NCBI RefSeq assembly: GCF_009389715.1
Contig: NW_024067677.1
Span: forward strand, 1,240,001 to 1,304,000
Reading direction: 5' to 3'
DNA: 64,000 nt
Source of the DNA: Phoenix dactylifera
Lineage: Eukaryota > Streptophyta > Magnoliopsida > Arecales > Arecaceae
Numbering within the stretch: position 1 is the stretch's first letter; each line of letters opens with the position of its first letter. This document shows, piece by piece, positions 1 to 12,293 of this stretch. Both the position numbers and the translations under genes were made by a program. Under the pieces are notes generated by a model. That model made no database searches and was not told where the DNA came from. It saw only the letters and a program-made list of their open reading frames with translations.

Positions 1-573
1 GGTTTGGTGAGAGTTCTACAAAAAATCTTCAAAATTACTATCTGCAGATTTGTGACTTTGTTGTATCTTGAAGGTGATTTGCCAATAACCCAGTAGCAAA
101 CTCTTGAAAGGGGGCAAATATCACCTTAAAGAAAGTGTCTTAGAAGCGCCTCAAAGTTGCTTTGTTTTCTTTATAACCATTAAAACAAACAGTGTGAACT
201 CAATGTCCACAATGGCAGCGAACTCTGATATTGTTCAACATGAAGTAGGGCTACCAGCCAGATCTTCAAAAGCAGAAGATAACTAGATAAGCACTTCTAA
301 CCACTACATGGTCCACATCCAATGGCCTGAAAGGAAACAGACATCCTATAGAGCAGGCTCTACATACTAGGAATCATCCGTTCTGGTCCCTTTGATATAT
401 ATATAGCATCAGACTAAAAGCATCAGACAAGACCCAGCTTGATATCAGACTAAAAGCATCAGACAAGACCCAGCTTGATATCAGACTAAAAGCATGTTTC
501 GTTGAAAAACTGTGGTCGAACATTCCAATAATTCTCACCAGCAGATTTTCTGCAGGGCAACTTATTTATAACT

Positions 574-1321
574 CACTACAGGAATAGTGACTTTTAGCGG
601 CATTTTTCTTGACCTTTACCGACGCTTATTAGTGTCGGAAAAAATCCTGCCGACGCAAGACAGAGCGTCGTAGACGCGTAGGCGATACCTGAGTGGAAAA
701 TGTTTTTGCCGACGCTAAAGGAAAGCGTCGGCAAAACCAAGGATTTACCGATGCTTAAAAAAGCATCGGTGTATCTTCTTTTTCCGATGCAATTTAGCGT
801 CGACATAGACTGAAAATAGCGCGTGCCGGTTGGTGCCGTAGAGGAGGAAGTAGGAGAGCAGGACGCAGACGGTCGCTCAGCGCCAGAGAGAAGGGAGGAG
901 GAGAGGAGCTTGCCGTCGTACGTCGCTCGGCGCCGGAGAGGACAAGGGCCGGTCGCTCGTCGTCGGAGAGAAAGGAGGAGGAGAGGAGCTAGGGCTTGAT
1001 CGATCGGTCGGGATGCAAAATGAGGAGGAGGGGGCCGGCTGCTTGGTTTTGGTTGTTAATTTGACTTTTGACGACGCTTATACGCATCGTCTTAGGCTGC
1101 GACTAGTACGACGCTAATAAGTATCGTCTATTCCTACGCATTTTAAAAAAGCGTCGGCTTTTTCTGTAACATTACAACGACGCTCACACGCGTCGGCTGT
1201 TCTTAAGAATTACCGATGCTTAGTTAAAACGTCGGCAAATGTCGGAGCTATTCATTTTTTTCCCGAAGCTTTTCCTAGCGTCGGAAAAAAAGCATCCGGA
1301 AAGGCCGATTTTCCTGTAGTG
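574..1321. mobile_element. Non-autonomous CACTA (CMC/EnSpm) DNA transposon, 748 bp
   Basis: The ends are CACTACAGGAA on the left and TTCCTGTAGTG on the right, the terminal inverted repeat typical of plant CACTA elements. A 3 bp target duplication ACT flanks it (571-573 and 1322-1324). The interior is packed with short repeats of the type CCGACGCTT/AAGCGTCGG in both orientations, the usual subterminal transposase-binding repeats. A GC-rich core with GGAGAG-type runs (about 830-1010) has no transposase frame. The related copy at 2743-3194 lacks the insertion at the equivalent place (near 3051-3053), which supports the boundaries. At 748 bp it cannot encode its own transposase. Confidence 0.93.
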
Positions 1322-1684
1322 ACTGCTAAGTCGACTAGGCTCCTGGTATCTTTTAGGGCCTTGGCAGAAATGATCAAGGGTACACAATGGGTCTGAAGAG
1401 GCTCATATATATCTTTCTCCACCTAGCTCTTTTCTCAAGCTGGATAAAGGCACTATTAGACGCTGGAGAAAAATAGCTGGCATAGAGCGAAAAAAGAAAA
1501 GGAGGAGAAGAAGGAGCAGATGTCCGAGCATCTCATTTGGTGCGCTTAGAAGTGTATGAGAAAGTACTATATTTTTTAATACATAATGCAATGAGGATTG
1601 GAGTAAGTACTATATGAAATGAACGAGCGCTTTAGTAGAGTTTAAGACCCATTGAACAATACAATAGAAACAGCTAGGCCTAAT

Positions 1685-2023
1685 GACCCACTATATACAA
1701 GCGTACATATATGTATGCATACATACGTACTAACATACATATATACATACATGCATACGTACCTAGATACATATGTATGTACATGTGTGTATGTATGTGT
1801 GTGTGTGTGTGTATAGATAGATAGTTAGTTAGATACATAGATACATAGATATATATATACACGTACATACATACCTACATACATATATATGCATACCTAC
1901 ATACATACATTCATATATGCATGCATGAATATGTACATACGTACATACGTACCTATATACATATATATGTATAAGTACTTTAATATATACATACGTATGT
2001 ACGTACGTATGTACACACATATT
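1685..2023. repeat. (TACA/TATG)n microsatellite tract
   Basis: About 340 bp of degenerate TACATA, TATGTA and TAGATA tetranucleotide and hexanucleotide repeats, with a (TG)n run at 1790-1811. The apparent minus-strand open frames here are tyrosine/valine/histidine-rich artefacts of the repeat. Confidence 0.9.
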
Positions 2024-2482
2024 TAGGGCTGAAATTAGATCGGATAATAATCGGATACTAGTATATTCATATCTCTATTTTTTTTGTTTGACAAATACAA
2101 ATACAGATATGGATGTTAGGCAGATGCAAAAATTTATATTCATATTCGTTTTAAATGGATACGAATACAAATCGAATACCAAAAGTATGAACAAAAATAT
2201 AGATATAAATCGGATAATCAACTTTATAACCATAAAATCAAACATATTACTAAGTGGATAATATATCAAGTTAATAGTATGTTAATATATGGATACGGAT
2301 ACAGATATCAGCCAGATGCAAAAAGTTAATAGTTGCCTATCTATATCCATATCCATTTTTCTTGATGGATATGGATACGGATATAGATATCAGCCAGATT
2401 CTCAAATTTCTATTCATATCTTGATAAATTCGGATAAGAAAATAGATCCGGACGAATATTATCCAATCCACTTTCACCCCTA
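2024..2482. mobile_element. hAT-like MITE, 459 bp (TAGGG-ended family)
   Basis: Imperfect terminal inverted repeats: the left end begins TAGGGCTGAAATTAGATCGG and the right end, read inverted, begins TAGGGGTGAAAGTGGATTGG. The flanks CACATATT and CATGTATT match at 6 of 8 positions, which fits an aged 8 bp target duplication of the hAT type. The interior is AT-rich, repeats GGATATGGATAC-like words and has no transposase. A homologous copy lies at 28173-28683. Confidence 0.72.
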
Positions 2483-3194
2483 CATGTATTAGAGTTTGTT
2501 GACCTGAGTCATCATGCATAAACCATCCCCAATCTATATTTTGCATCATGGATGATAAAATAGATTTATCTAACAACCGACAGCAGATTCACCATGTTCT
2601 TCCAAATATTGTGTATAAATAATAGAGATGAATTAAAGTAACCATCGCACAATGCAGAATGATGTGCAGCCCCATGCGATCATGGTAGTCACATCCTTCT
2701 AGATAATAATGTGCAGCTCGCTTGGGATCGTAACTGGAAGGAAACAGTACTGTGAACTCAATATCCACAATGACAACGAACTCTGATATTATTCTTCAAA
2801 AGCAGAAGATAACTAGATAAGCACTTCTAACCACTACATGGCCCACATCCAATGGCCTGAAAGGAAACAGACATCCTATAGAGCAGGCTCTACATACTTG
2901 GAATCATCCTTTCTGGTCCCTTTGATAGCATCCACGCATCAGACAAGACCCAGCTTGATATCAGACTAAAAGCCTGTTTCGTTGAAAAACTGTGGTCGAA
3001 CATTCCAATAATTCTGACCAGCAGAATTTCTGCAGTGCAACTTCTTTATAGCTGCCAATTCGACTAGGCTCCTGGTATCTTTTAAGGCCTTGGCAGGAAT
3101 GATCAAGGGCACACAATGGGTCTGAAGAGGCTCATATCCTTCTCCACCTAGCCCGTATCTTTTCTCAAGCTGGATAAAGGCATTATTTGACACT

Positions 3195-3384
3195 AAAAAA
3201 AAAAACTAAACCCGATTTCCTGAAGCTTCACAACCAACACAAAAGTTCAGGCCATATGGACTCGAGCTAGAAACTTGTGCATACGGAGGGTGAATACTTT
3301 TTACGTATCAGAGAATCACATCCTCTCCGTCTGCAGAGGTAAAGGCATTGGTATGGATCATGTCAGCTGTGGATACCCCACCTT
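3195..3384. other. Intergenic spacer, nothing recognised
   Basis: Unique-looking sequence between the dispersed duplication and the tandem duplication. It opens with an A-rich run at 3197-3206. No coding or repeat signature was recognised. Confidence 0.5.
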
Positions 3385-3705
3385 GAGGAAAGGGACTTTT
3401 GTTCCCTTTCAATCAAAGAAAGAAAAAAAAAAGTAAAAAAAGGATTTTTTTTCCCCCCACCAGAAAAGCAATGTTTTTTTTCTTTTTTGAAAAAAAGAAA
3501 GAAAGAAAAAGCAGGAGAGAAAGTTAAAGCTTAAACTTAGAGATGGGAAGGATTCCCCTCCCTGAGGAAAGGGAGACTTGTTCCCTTTCAACAAAGAAAG
3601 AAAAAATGGATTTTTCCCCTACCAAAAATGCAACGTTTTTTCTTCGAAAAAAGTAAAGAAAAAGCAGGAGCCAAAGTTAAAGCTTATACTTAAGAGGTGG
3701 GATAG
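3385..3705. repeat. Tandem duplication, unit about 179 bp, two copies
   Basis: The words GAGGAAAGGG..TTGTTCCCTTTCAA, then AAAGAAAGAAAAA, then AAGCAGGAG..AAAGTTAAAGCTTA, occur in the same order from 3385 and again from 3564. The second copy is shorter, having lost A/T runs. Both are rich in homopolymers. The sequence is non-coding. Confidence 0.85.
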
Positions 3706-6645
3706 GGTCAAGGCTGCATGGGCCTGCATAAAGACTGATAGCGCCAAGAATTGATTGATGGCCCAAAACCACCTGAAGTGTTAGGCTGGGAACCAAAATT
3801 TCACCCAGGGACATGAATTCCCTAGAAAGTATATATATGCCCTGAAACGCAATTTATTTTAAGAGTATACAGAGGTAAACCAACATGGAGTGCTCATTTT
3901 TGTGATTGTCAGCAGTTAAGATGACTTGATGAGTATCATTTTTTTTTTCCCCAAGCAAAAGTATATATGCTGATTCAGGCAACATATTTATTTCATCTAT
4001 ACAACTTAGTTAGTATATGAGTTTGGATCTTCCACGGTGCAACTTTTGCGCCACAAAATAAAGTACCATATCATGGAGATGAAGAAGAACCAACTATTTT
4101 CAAGATGGAAAATATGGTGACTATCCACAATAGTATCATACTCTACTGTGCAGAAATCATACCATAGAGGACCTGGTAGTGTATCTTCTAAGCAAATCTA
4201 AGACTTAAAAGAGTTTCATAGTACGAGGAATAAAAGAAAGTCAAGGTAAACATAATTCTTGGAAGATATATACTTGATGAGCATCATTTCACAGCTACCC
4301 ATTGTGCCCAGAAATCAAATGGTTCTTTTGAATTCCTAGAGAAACCAATGCATTGGTGCATGGGAAACATTGACATTCCCTATGATTTGACGGCATGAGG
4401 TAGAAACTATCAGAAGAAATTGGATACACCATTGATCAAGATATTTAGGCCCTATGTTTGTATTCCCCACCATGCCATCCAGCTCGATCTCCCACTATAG
4501 ATGTGAGTTTCTTTACCTTCATTAACCCATGCTGCAGTCCATGAGAAGGAACTCCAGGATGTTGCAAATCTTGGAACTTCGTGTTCCAAAACGTGAGTTT
4601 ATCCCGAGTTTATCTTCTCCACTTGCACACTAGAAGGTTGGGTACTCCAATCACAACCAGAGGTAGGTAGTGAATGGCTGAGGGCAAGATAATAAAATGA
4701 TGTAGGTGGGTCTCACTACCTCCGCCCACAACTCAATCACCAATCACTAGTTAAGGTGGACTCAAAATTAAGTTCGTCTAGAAGAGTACTTGGAGTTTTC
4801 AAAACTATGCGAATCCCTTCAACTTCCAAACCATCCTATCGTTTCATCCCATCCCATACTGCTAGCACCGGGAACACTTAAAGATTTTTTATTTGTGCAT
4901 CCGGAAACACTTAAACGTATTAAAATCTCTACTGTGGTCAATGGCTCTGGAATAACGAAAATTAACTTATTTATTGGAGATGTTCTTATTCCGGATAACT
5001 TTATCCTCATTTATTTCTACCTCTCATAATTTTATAAATTAAGATCATCCTCCCCTATTATTGATACAACTAAAAAGAGAGTATCTCCGGATACAAGATA
5101 CGTATCATAACCTACTCCTGTTCACTCATCGTCATCGTCAACATGTTTGCTGGATTTTCTTAGAATTGACAACACGAATGCGAGACTGAAAAGTTTTTAT
5201 GGATTTGAGTTGTATCTTTCGTGCGAAAAAAAAGAGAATAATCTTCTTTCACGGTGTTGATTTTTTATTCATCCATCTACTCAGACCTCAGAGCGACCAT
5301 GATTCAACGGTGGAATAGAAAACGTTAGGTGCGTGCGCTCAGAAAGATGAAGCCGGTAATTTCTTAAACAGTTGAACCCAAAAGCATGTCATACTTTACC
5401 ATGCATCTGAAATAACAAATGTTGCTGCACTTCATTCCATATCAAATTGGTATCTTTTCGTCCACTTCACACAGGCCAGTCATGGGGACCATTGCAAAGC
5501 ATGTATCCGGTTGGAGGCTTTCAGCTCCAAATTTAAAACTATAAAGACCATCTGTCCACCGAAGTTGACTACCTGTAAAGCGTGCACTTGAGGAGCCTTT
5601 CTCGTGTCTAGGAATAATAAGGATCGCCAAGGCCCATGGCCCGGTGTATATTAATATCCATCTCAGTTCTCGCACAAACACCCATTCCTAAGTGTCGCGA
5701 TTGGTCACGGGCGCCCACGGGCGCAGGCCCCCCACGAGAGCCTGGCCGCGGCCTCGGTGGAGGGACGCCATCGAACACATGGCGGCACGGCAAGGTGGAG
5801 CACGCTGATGCCGAGCGATAACGACGCCAAGCACTAAGAAAAAAGAAAAGAAAGGCTAGTGGGGAGAAGGAAGAGGGTGGCGGGCAGCAGCGTGGGGCCG
5901 GGCGTCTTTGGGTTTGGGCGTGGATCGTTGCACGACGAGTCTCTGTTTTTTGGTGCAGGCGATGCCCGCCACCAGCCATTGTCTGGTCGGCCAAGGGAGG
6001 GACAAAGATAGCTTTCTGATAGGCTGTCCCCACCGCCCACACTCGGCCATGGCCTTGCCTTGGTTTTATTCCCCCCTCCCTCCCCAAGTTCCAAAATGCC
6101 ATTCAGATCAGGAGTGGAAAAGCAGCGTCCACATTGGAGATTGGAGAGGGGATTTGGGTTGGCCGGATGGCACCGCCGCCTTGCTCTTTTTCCCTTCATC
6201 AATGATGCTCCTGTGTACTCCTTTTTTTTCTTCCTCCTGGCACCTTCTTCTTGCTTTAGATGTCCCGTCCCACTAACGTAGTGGGATCCAAATGAAACGT
6301 CCCATCCAATGATGATTAAGAAGAACTGCTCGTACAGTTCTGCTATCAGATTATTCGGTTTGGTTGTTAGTATGAAAAGATTCAGCTGCAGTCTTGGATT
6401 TTGATTAGCTGCAAAATGGATATACCCCGCTTTTAGCGGACAACAAATTCTTGTGAGATTTTGAGCCGTCTTCGTCCAATTCGGAGAAGTACTGTTGGAC
6501 CCAACTCTGTGCTCGTGTTGCTTCTGCACAAAATCTCTACTTTATTATGATGACGTCCTTCACTTATGCGATCCATTATAATCGGTCCAACGCCGCTGAC
6601 CGTCTAATTTCCCTTCTGATGTGGCATGAGGGTACCAGTTCGATT
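3706..6645. other. Gene-poor stretch with a GC-rich patch at about 5690-6260
   Basis: No supported gene. Short frames at 4790-5029 (plus) and 5442-5681 (minus) match nothing I know. The segment 5690-6260 is much more GC-rich than its surroundings and opens overlapping frames on both strands (for example plus 5908-6276 and minus 5608-6102). Those are proline, arginine and serine rich, lack domain motifs and look composition-driven. The patch could be an old promoter, a first-exon remnant or part of a retroelement LTR. Confidence 0.4.
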
Positions 6646-6995
6646 TAGGGATGGCAACAAATCGGATGTTGGTTAGGCAGTCCATTATCTCCTACTTATC
6701 TCGTACTTATCTCGAGACAGGACGGGACGGGTAGATTTAGTAGAGTGGGTTGAGCAAATCGAGTTGAATAAAGCTATAAAAATTATCTTTTTGCGTATCA
6801 ATCATCTTTTCTTTTTTTTTTTTTTTTTGCTTTGGATAGGATTTATGAAGAGTTATATATATCCGAGTTAGATTCGAGATGGATTTTACCATTATTTGTA
6901 CCTATCCTGGATCCACTTCAAGTCGAGTGTAACCCACCTCATTAGGATCCTGTCGGATCAAATATCCGATGGATTGAAGTAAATTATCACCCCTA
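6646..6995. mobile_element. hAT-like MITE, 350 bp
   Basis: The left end is TAGGGATGGCAACAAATCGG. The right end read inverted is TAGGGGTGATAATTTACTTC, so the first bases agree with other TAGGG-ended elements in the window. The 8 bp flanks GTTCGATT (6638-6645) and GTATGATT (6996-7003) match at 6 of 8 positions, a decayed hAT-type target duplication. It carries a T-rich run at 6809-6827. No coding capacity. Confidence 0.7.
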
Positions 6996-8840
6996 GTATG
7001 ATTATTTGCCATGTGGACCACTTTTAAGTAAATATCGAACCGAGTTGGGATGGAGTTGCCAACTGAAGAAGCAATCATGTGCAAGTCATGTTGGCTAAAA
7101 ATACTACTTGAATTCATGAGCTCGCCTGGTTGCAGCACTGGTTGAGCTAGAGCTAATCTTGGCTCATGCAAGCTTGGCTTGACTTAGAAATGAATAATCA
7201 TAAACATAAACTTAAATAACTATGATGTTAAATTGATATTTAGCTCATAGAAAAATGGTGCATACTAATTTAGTTATTTTTATAAAAAAAATATTTTTAA
7301 ATATCAATATTAAAAAACTAATATGGTTTGCAATATTGTGACATAATATTGAGATATTGTCGGCAGAAAAATGATATTATAATTAATTCAAGCACATATT
7401 TGAGGGGTTGCAAGCTCTAACCAGGTCTCTCAAACTAGCTAGTTCAGAGTGGCATTAGTTCCGATTGAAATGAAATGATAGTTCAAGCTAACTTGATAAT
7501 AAGATGAGCGGAGCTTGAACCAAGTCTAATCACTTCTAGTTTGGCTTGTTTACAGATGTCGGAAACTACGTTAGGCCTCATAGCTAGGACTGTCACTCCA
7601 AACCCCAAACTCGATGCTTGACCCAAAACTGATCCGATCTGGCCCAAACTTGACCATGAATGCGTGTTGTATGGAATCAAAGACAAACTCATTGAGACTT
7701 TTAGGTTATAGGTTGGAGTTGATTTTAAGGATTTTGTACCCAACACCTACCTAAACCTTACTAAACCAACATATATACACACATAGTTACAAACAAATAT
7801 GTACGCACATGCATGTATGTATATGACACTATATCTTTCAACTGAACAAATAGTAATGATATATTAGAGCATGTTTGGATATATACACTTAACTTCAAGT
7901 CTGTTTTCAATTTTCAATCCATCATTATTATAAAGTTATGATGATTTAATTTTTATAGCATGCACTTGATGTTTTTCATTGATAAACTTTTCAAAATATA
8001 AATTATTTAACTTGATTAAATATTTAAAATATAATATTTGATACCTGATGGGTACTCAGATCTGATCTCTATGCCATCTGAACACAATACACATTTTTAT
8101 GACTTGAACTCCAACCTAACATAATCTTTCAATGGGACAAATATGGAACAAAAGTTAGAACCGTATCCTCAACATGTACAGGTTTGGGTTTCATGAAGCT
8201 CAAACTCAACACAACCCCATAGTACCGTAGTCATAGCTTTTTCTTTTTACAAATATCTATATATTTATGTTATGGCTTAAGTGATGGGTTAGAAATTGTT
8301 TTAGAGTCAGTCACCAACTCTTTAACTAGAAAAGACTAGGAAAACCTAAATAAAGAGGAACAAGAATGCTTCTCGATTCTATAGATATCCCACTTTTAGG
8401 CCCTCCATAGAGTAGTTCAGACATGTACATGTTATTATGCCCTATTTTCTAGCAAAATACATCCAAAACCATTTATTCTGCCAATCTTCTTATGGCATCA
8501 AAAGGTTTTTAGGAGCCTCCCCTTTGGATATCCGTATCACATATCCTAACCAAAATAGTTCATTTACACTTACATCTCATTACAAAATTTTTCAAATTTT
8601 TTCGGTGCCCAAATATGGGCAACATTGTACTCATTAGAAAAGCATCAAGAGCCCGGCCTTTTCTATAGAATTCCAATTAAGCTCAAGGTAGAGAGTTATT
8701 ACCAATATACAAATTGCGCGATAGAATGCTGAATTACATGAGAAAAAGGGTGTTCTAATCAACTCGACTCTTGCTCAAATTGGGACATCTTAGCACAAGT
8801 TTGAGTGATTTTTAAAGTTTCATGAAGGCTTTTCAACTCA
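6996..8840. other. AT-rich intergenic stretch, no gene recognised
   Basis: AT-rich sequence with scattered CCCAAACTCGA/GACCCAAA-like words around 7590-8210, common in degraded plant repeats. The short frame at 7483-7746 (minus) lies in this repeat-like text and has no recognisable motif. Confidence 0.4.
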
Positions 8841-11113
8841 TCTTTGAGTCTATGTGTCCCAATAGGGATTGGTTCCATATATGAGTCAATTGACAGTGGA
8901 ATTGTGGTGATGGGCAACAATGCTCTTTGTAAAACTATTGGAAACGGGATAATTTGAATTAAAATGCATGATAATGTGGCGAGAAACTTGACTAATGTTC
9001 GCCATATTCATGACTTGAAGAATAATCCCATCTCTTTAGGCACCCTTATGCTAATGGATGCAAGTACACAGCTAAAGGTAGAGTTATAAAAGTTAGTAAA
9101 GGTGCCTTTGTACATTGTAATAAAAGGTAAGATCTCTGGAAGCCTTTATGTACTTCAAGGTGCGACTATTATAAGTGGAGTAGCCCCTTTTTTATCTTCC
9201 ATGGTTGATTCCTTTATCACCAGAATATGGCCTATGAGAGTGGGACATATGAGTGAAAAAGGTTTAACTGTGCTGGGTAAAAGAGATCTTTTTTATGGTT
9301 AGAGTACAAAAAAAAATAATCCTGCAAGCATTGTGTATTTAGTAAGTAGAAAAAAGTTAATTTCAACCATTTTAGAAAAGAATTAGTTTCAGTACTGTAG
9401 TTTATAGAACCAAGGGTACGTTGGCTTATATTCATTCCCATCTTTAGGTACCCTCAATTCCTTCAAGAATGATGCTCGGTATATGCTTATCTTTATTGAT
9501 GATTATTCTAGAAAGGTTTGACCGTTTATATTAAAACACAAAGATGAAGTGTTTAGGTACTTTAAGCAGTGAAAGGCTATGATTAAGAAGTAGATTAGAA
9601 ATAAAATCAAGAGGCTCAAAATAGACAATAGATTAAAGCTTTGTTCTTCTGATTTTGATGAGTTCTGAAAAAATAATGGTATCGTTAGATATAAAGTAGT
9701 TGACATATACCACAGTAGCTGAGTGTATGAATATAACCCTCTTGAAGCAAGCTTATTAAATATTCTAAAATTCTGACTTGTCAATAGATTTTTCAGTAGA
9801 GGCAGTCTTGACAGCATTCTTGGTGAACTAATCTCCATCCACAGCTATTCAGTGTAAGACTCCAAAAGAGATATGGTACGGTAACCCTATCGAATACTCT
9901 ATTTTGAGAGTATTTCAATGTTCTGCATTTGCTCATATTGATGATGAAAAATTAGAACCTCAAGCTAAAAGTGCATATTTTCAGCTATGCATCTTGGGTG
10001 AAAGTGGATGATGGTTGTTGTGCACCTAAATTCATAATTAATAAGAATGTTACCTTCGATGAGTCTACTATGCTCCACTCGATAAAGGAGTTTTCAATTT
10101 CTTAAGATTATAAAAAGATGAAGAATAACATCAAGCAGGTGGAGTTAGAGAGTGATGGTTGAGTTCCTCTGCAATATAGTTCTTCTTCTCAACCTGGTTC
10201 ATAACAAGTGCCTAGTACTCCTGAAATGAAAGATGTACCACAGAATGAGGAGTATAGTCTTACTAAAGGCATGGAGAGGGAGAGAGAATAGACCACCTTA
10301 GAGAAATGGCTATGGAGAGTTAATTGCTTATGCTTTGTTTTAATGATGATGAGCCTTCGACATATTCAAAAACTCTTTCTTATGTTGATTCTATGACATG
10401 GTTAGTTGCGAGGCATGGGGAGATTAAGCCTCTTTCAGTGCCTCAGTTCAAGTATTGCTTGGACTTTATTGGTGTATGTACCGCTTGAGATTTCTCCATT
10501 CAGAACTTATGTGGAGAAGGTGGAGAGATATTCTATTATTCTATTTTGTGGCGTGATAGAATTCGATTCAAGATGGAGATATGTTAAGTGTACCTTGAAT
10601 TCCTTAATTTACCTCGTTCCATGATTTAGTTAGAGAAATTTAGAAAAGCATCAACAATAAACATGCCAGACATAGCGCCGGCCATTGCCCATACTAGCCA
10701 CTTGCCTCGATTGCATGAGACTCAAGACTGAAGTATGCAGTGCACATGCCGACTGGCTAAGTTGCGGGTCCTATGCATGCAGGTCTTGGGATCCCAGCTA
10801 GTTTTTTTATGTGTATCTGTTTTTTTGTCTTGTAAGGAACATTTGAGACTGAGGTGTACTAGGATTAGGGTTTTATTGAAAGATGGCTTTATTTTTGTAC
10901 TCCATCTTTTTGATTATAGTGAAATCTCTTCTCTATCCTCACCTGCAGATGTAGGCTTGTGGCCAAACAATATAAATCTATGTGTGCTATATTGTTTTGC
11001 TCTCTATCTCCTCAAATCTCTTTGTTCTTCTTCAGTTTCATCAAGATCTGTCATAATATTTTTTAGTCCTATATTGATTCATGAAGAAGCTTGATAGTTC
11101 CTATTTTCCAACA
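8841..11113 (+). mobile_element. Decayed Ty1/copia retrotransposon with 3' LTR; RT/RNase H missing
   Basis: Translation of the three plus frames gives successive copia polyprotein pieces. A protease-distal stretch (CPNRDWF, then MGNNALCKTIG) comes near 8845-8950. The GAG-pre-integrase motif RMRVGHMSEKGLTVLGKRD-like text is at about 9220-9290, where the usual HMRLGH histidines are partly altered. The integrase core with FIDDYSRKV and a KTDNG-like run is at about 9490-9660, then GVSEYMN-like and FLVN text up to 10080. A piece with DDEPSTYSKTLSYVDSMTW follows (10345-10400). The sequence then jumps to a polypurine-like stretch and an LTR. Stops and frameshifts are frequent, so it is dead. The RT and RNase H region is absent. 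Confidence 0.85.
10582..11113 (+). repeat. Probable 3' LTR of the copia remnant
   Basis: It starts TGTTAAG just after the purine-rich AAGATGGAGATA and ends near TTCCAACA. It contains the R/U5-like text with TTTATTTTTGTACTCCATC and GATTATAGTGAAATCTC that is usual in plant copia LTRs. The right boundary is the less certain one. Confidence 0.55.
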
Positions 11114-12008
11114 AATAGTTCCTATTTTCCTATTTTCCTATTTTCTTGGACTAATGCATTGGATATTTTATGTCAAATTGGATCAGAAGAAGAAAATCAA
11201 AACACAAGCCATGAAAACAAGCATAAATAAATTATCTACTTGCAAACATTTTATGCAAGAAAATAGCATTTAAACAAATTGCACACATCAACAACAAGCA
11301 ACATTATATAAGATATAACTGACAACCATATATAAATTATAATCAACAAAAATCGACAATAAACTTGATAAAACTAGATGAGCTACAAGATTCATGAAGG
11401 CTATATCATATTAGTCTTGGGTTGGTTCCGATTTGATGGAGCTTTAGTGACCCAAATCCAATCCATATCCAAAATGGGCTATAACTTTTGATTTAGACCC
11501 AATCCACATGGTAGTTGTGATCTCTTTGTAAATCCAAAAACGTTGTCAGCTCTAAGTGCTGCTAAATTTAGCCCATCAGATATTCCATTTATATGCACCA
11601 AACCAGAATAAAAAAAATTTCTAGGTAGGTGATTTGTAGGACATTGATATGAAATAAATGAGGAAATCCATGCCTGGGTTGAACATACTTCATTACATAT
11701 ATCTAGAGGAAGACTATACCTGCGGAAGATCATAGGTGACCCTCTAATGTAGGATAGCTTAACAGCTAGCTTCACACTTCTTATCACCATCTTGGCTTAA
11801 CCAACTTTTGTTTGGACCCATGCAATCTGACCCTTCTTAGTTATGTCTAACTTGTGCTGCCAAAGAATTCCTGAACCTTGGTATGGCTGCCGTTTCACGG
11901 GCAGTCTCTGACCTGTGCCTGGTTTTATATGCAGAAATTAAATTACCATCAAAATCGAAGGCAAGGAATATTTTTTTTTTTTGGTCAATGAGTATTAATT
12001 GCTAAATC
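11114..12008. other. Intergenic stretch, nothing firmly recognised
   Basis: AT-rich sequence. A minus-strand frame at 11479-11790 contains ISDGLNLAALRADN but no family I know. It may belong with the exon-like frame just to its right. Confidence 0.35.
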
Positions 12009-12282
12009 TTAATCCAACAAAGGAGCAGGAATCAATTTAACCCTGCCATTTAACTTGAGAGACAGGCTAAATGCCATAAATTTTTGCTTTTTATCTATAT
12101 TTAAAGACGTTTCCATGAGCTCAAAATTTCTAGCTAGAGACCTATCTTCAATATAAAACTTCAGGCCTGAGCTTAGACTACCTAATAATGCATTTTCCCA
12201 ACTTGGAGAAAGATAAGAGCTAGGCCCAGCAGGATATGATGTATTCAAATCCATTTTGCCATTAGCCACGTCTAACAAGGCC
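12009..12282 (-). pseudogene. Exon-like frame of unknown gene (possible gene fragment)
   Basis: On the minus strand a splice-acceptor-like TTGACTAGGG..GTCTTTCAG precedes an open frame of about 90 codons. It runs from LLDVANGKMDLNTSYPAG through GLKFYIEDRSLARNFELM to KLNGRVKLIPAPLLD and a TAA stop. Codon composition and amino-acid texture look like a real terminal exon and not like repeat translation. I do not recognise the family and see no upstream exon that clearly joins it. It could be the last exon of an undetected gene or a captured or retained gene fragment. It has no start codon of its own. Confidence 0.35.
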
Positions 12283-12293
12283 CTGAAAGACAC

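Larger units (their letters stand above)
187..3194. repeat. Dispersed direct duplication, about 450 bp unit, two copies
   Basis: Two diverged copies of one segment lie in the same orientation at about 187-1464 and 2743-3194. They share long near-identical runs, such as the stretch around 'GCACTTCTAACCACTACATG' and the one around 'GGTCGAACATTCCAATAATT'. Copy 1 is longer because it carries the CACTA element at 574-1321, a small internal repeat near 417-495 and about 30 extra bases near 236-268. Copy 2 keeps an open minus-strand frame of 75 codons (2966-3193) containing GLGGEGYEPLQTHC, which I could not assign to a family. It may be a decayed gene fragment or part of an unknown repeat. Confidence 0.8.

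Noticed and set aside
1680..2020. Small tyrosine/histidine-rich proteins
   Set aside because: Products of a TACA/TATG microsatellite.
5608..6529. Overlapping long frames on both strands in the GC-rich patch
   Set aside because: Proline, arginine and serine rich text on both strands with no domain, no conserved start and no splice partners. GC content alone explains the open frames.
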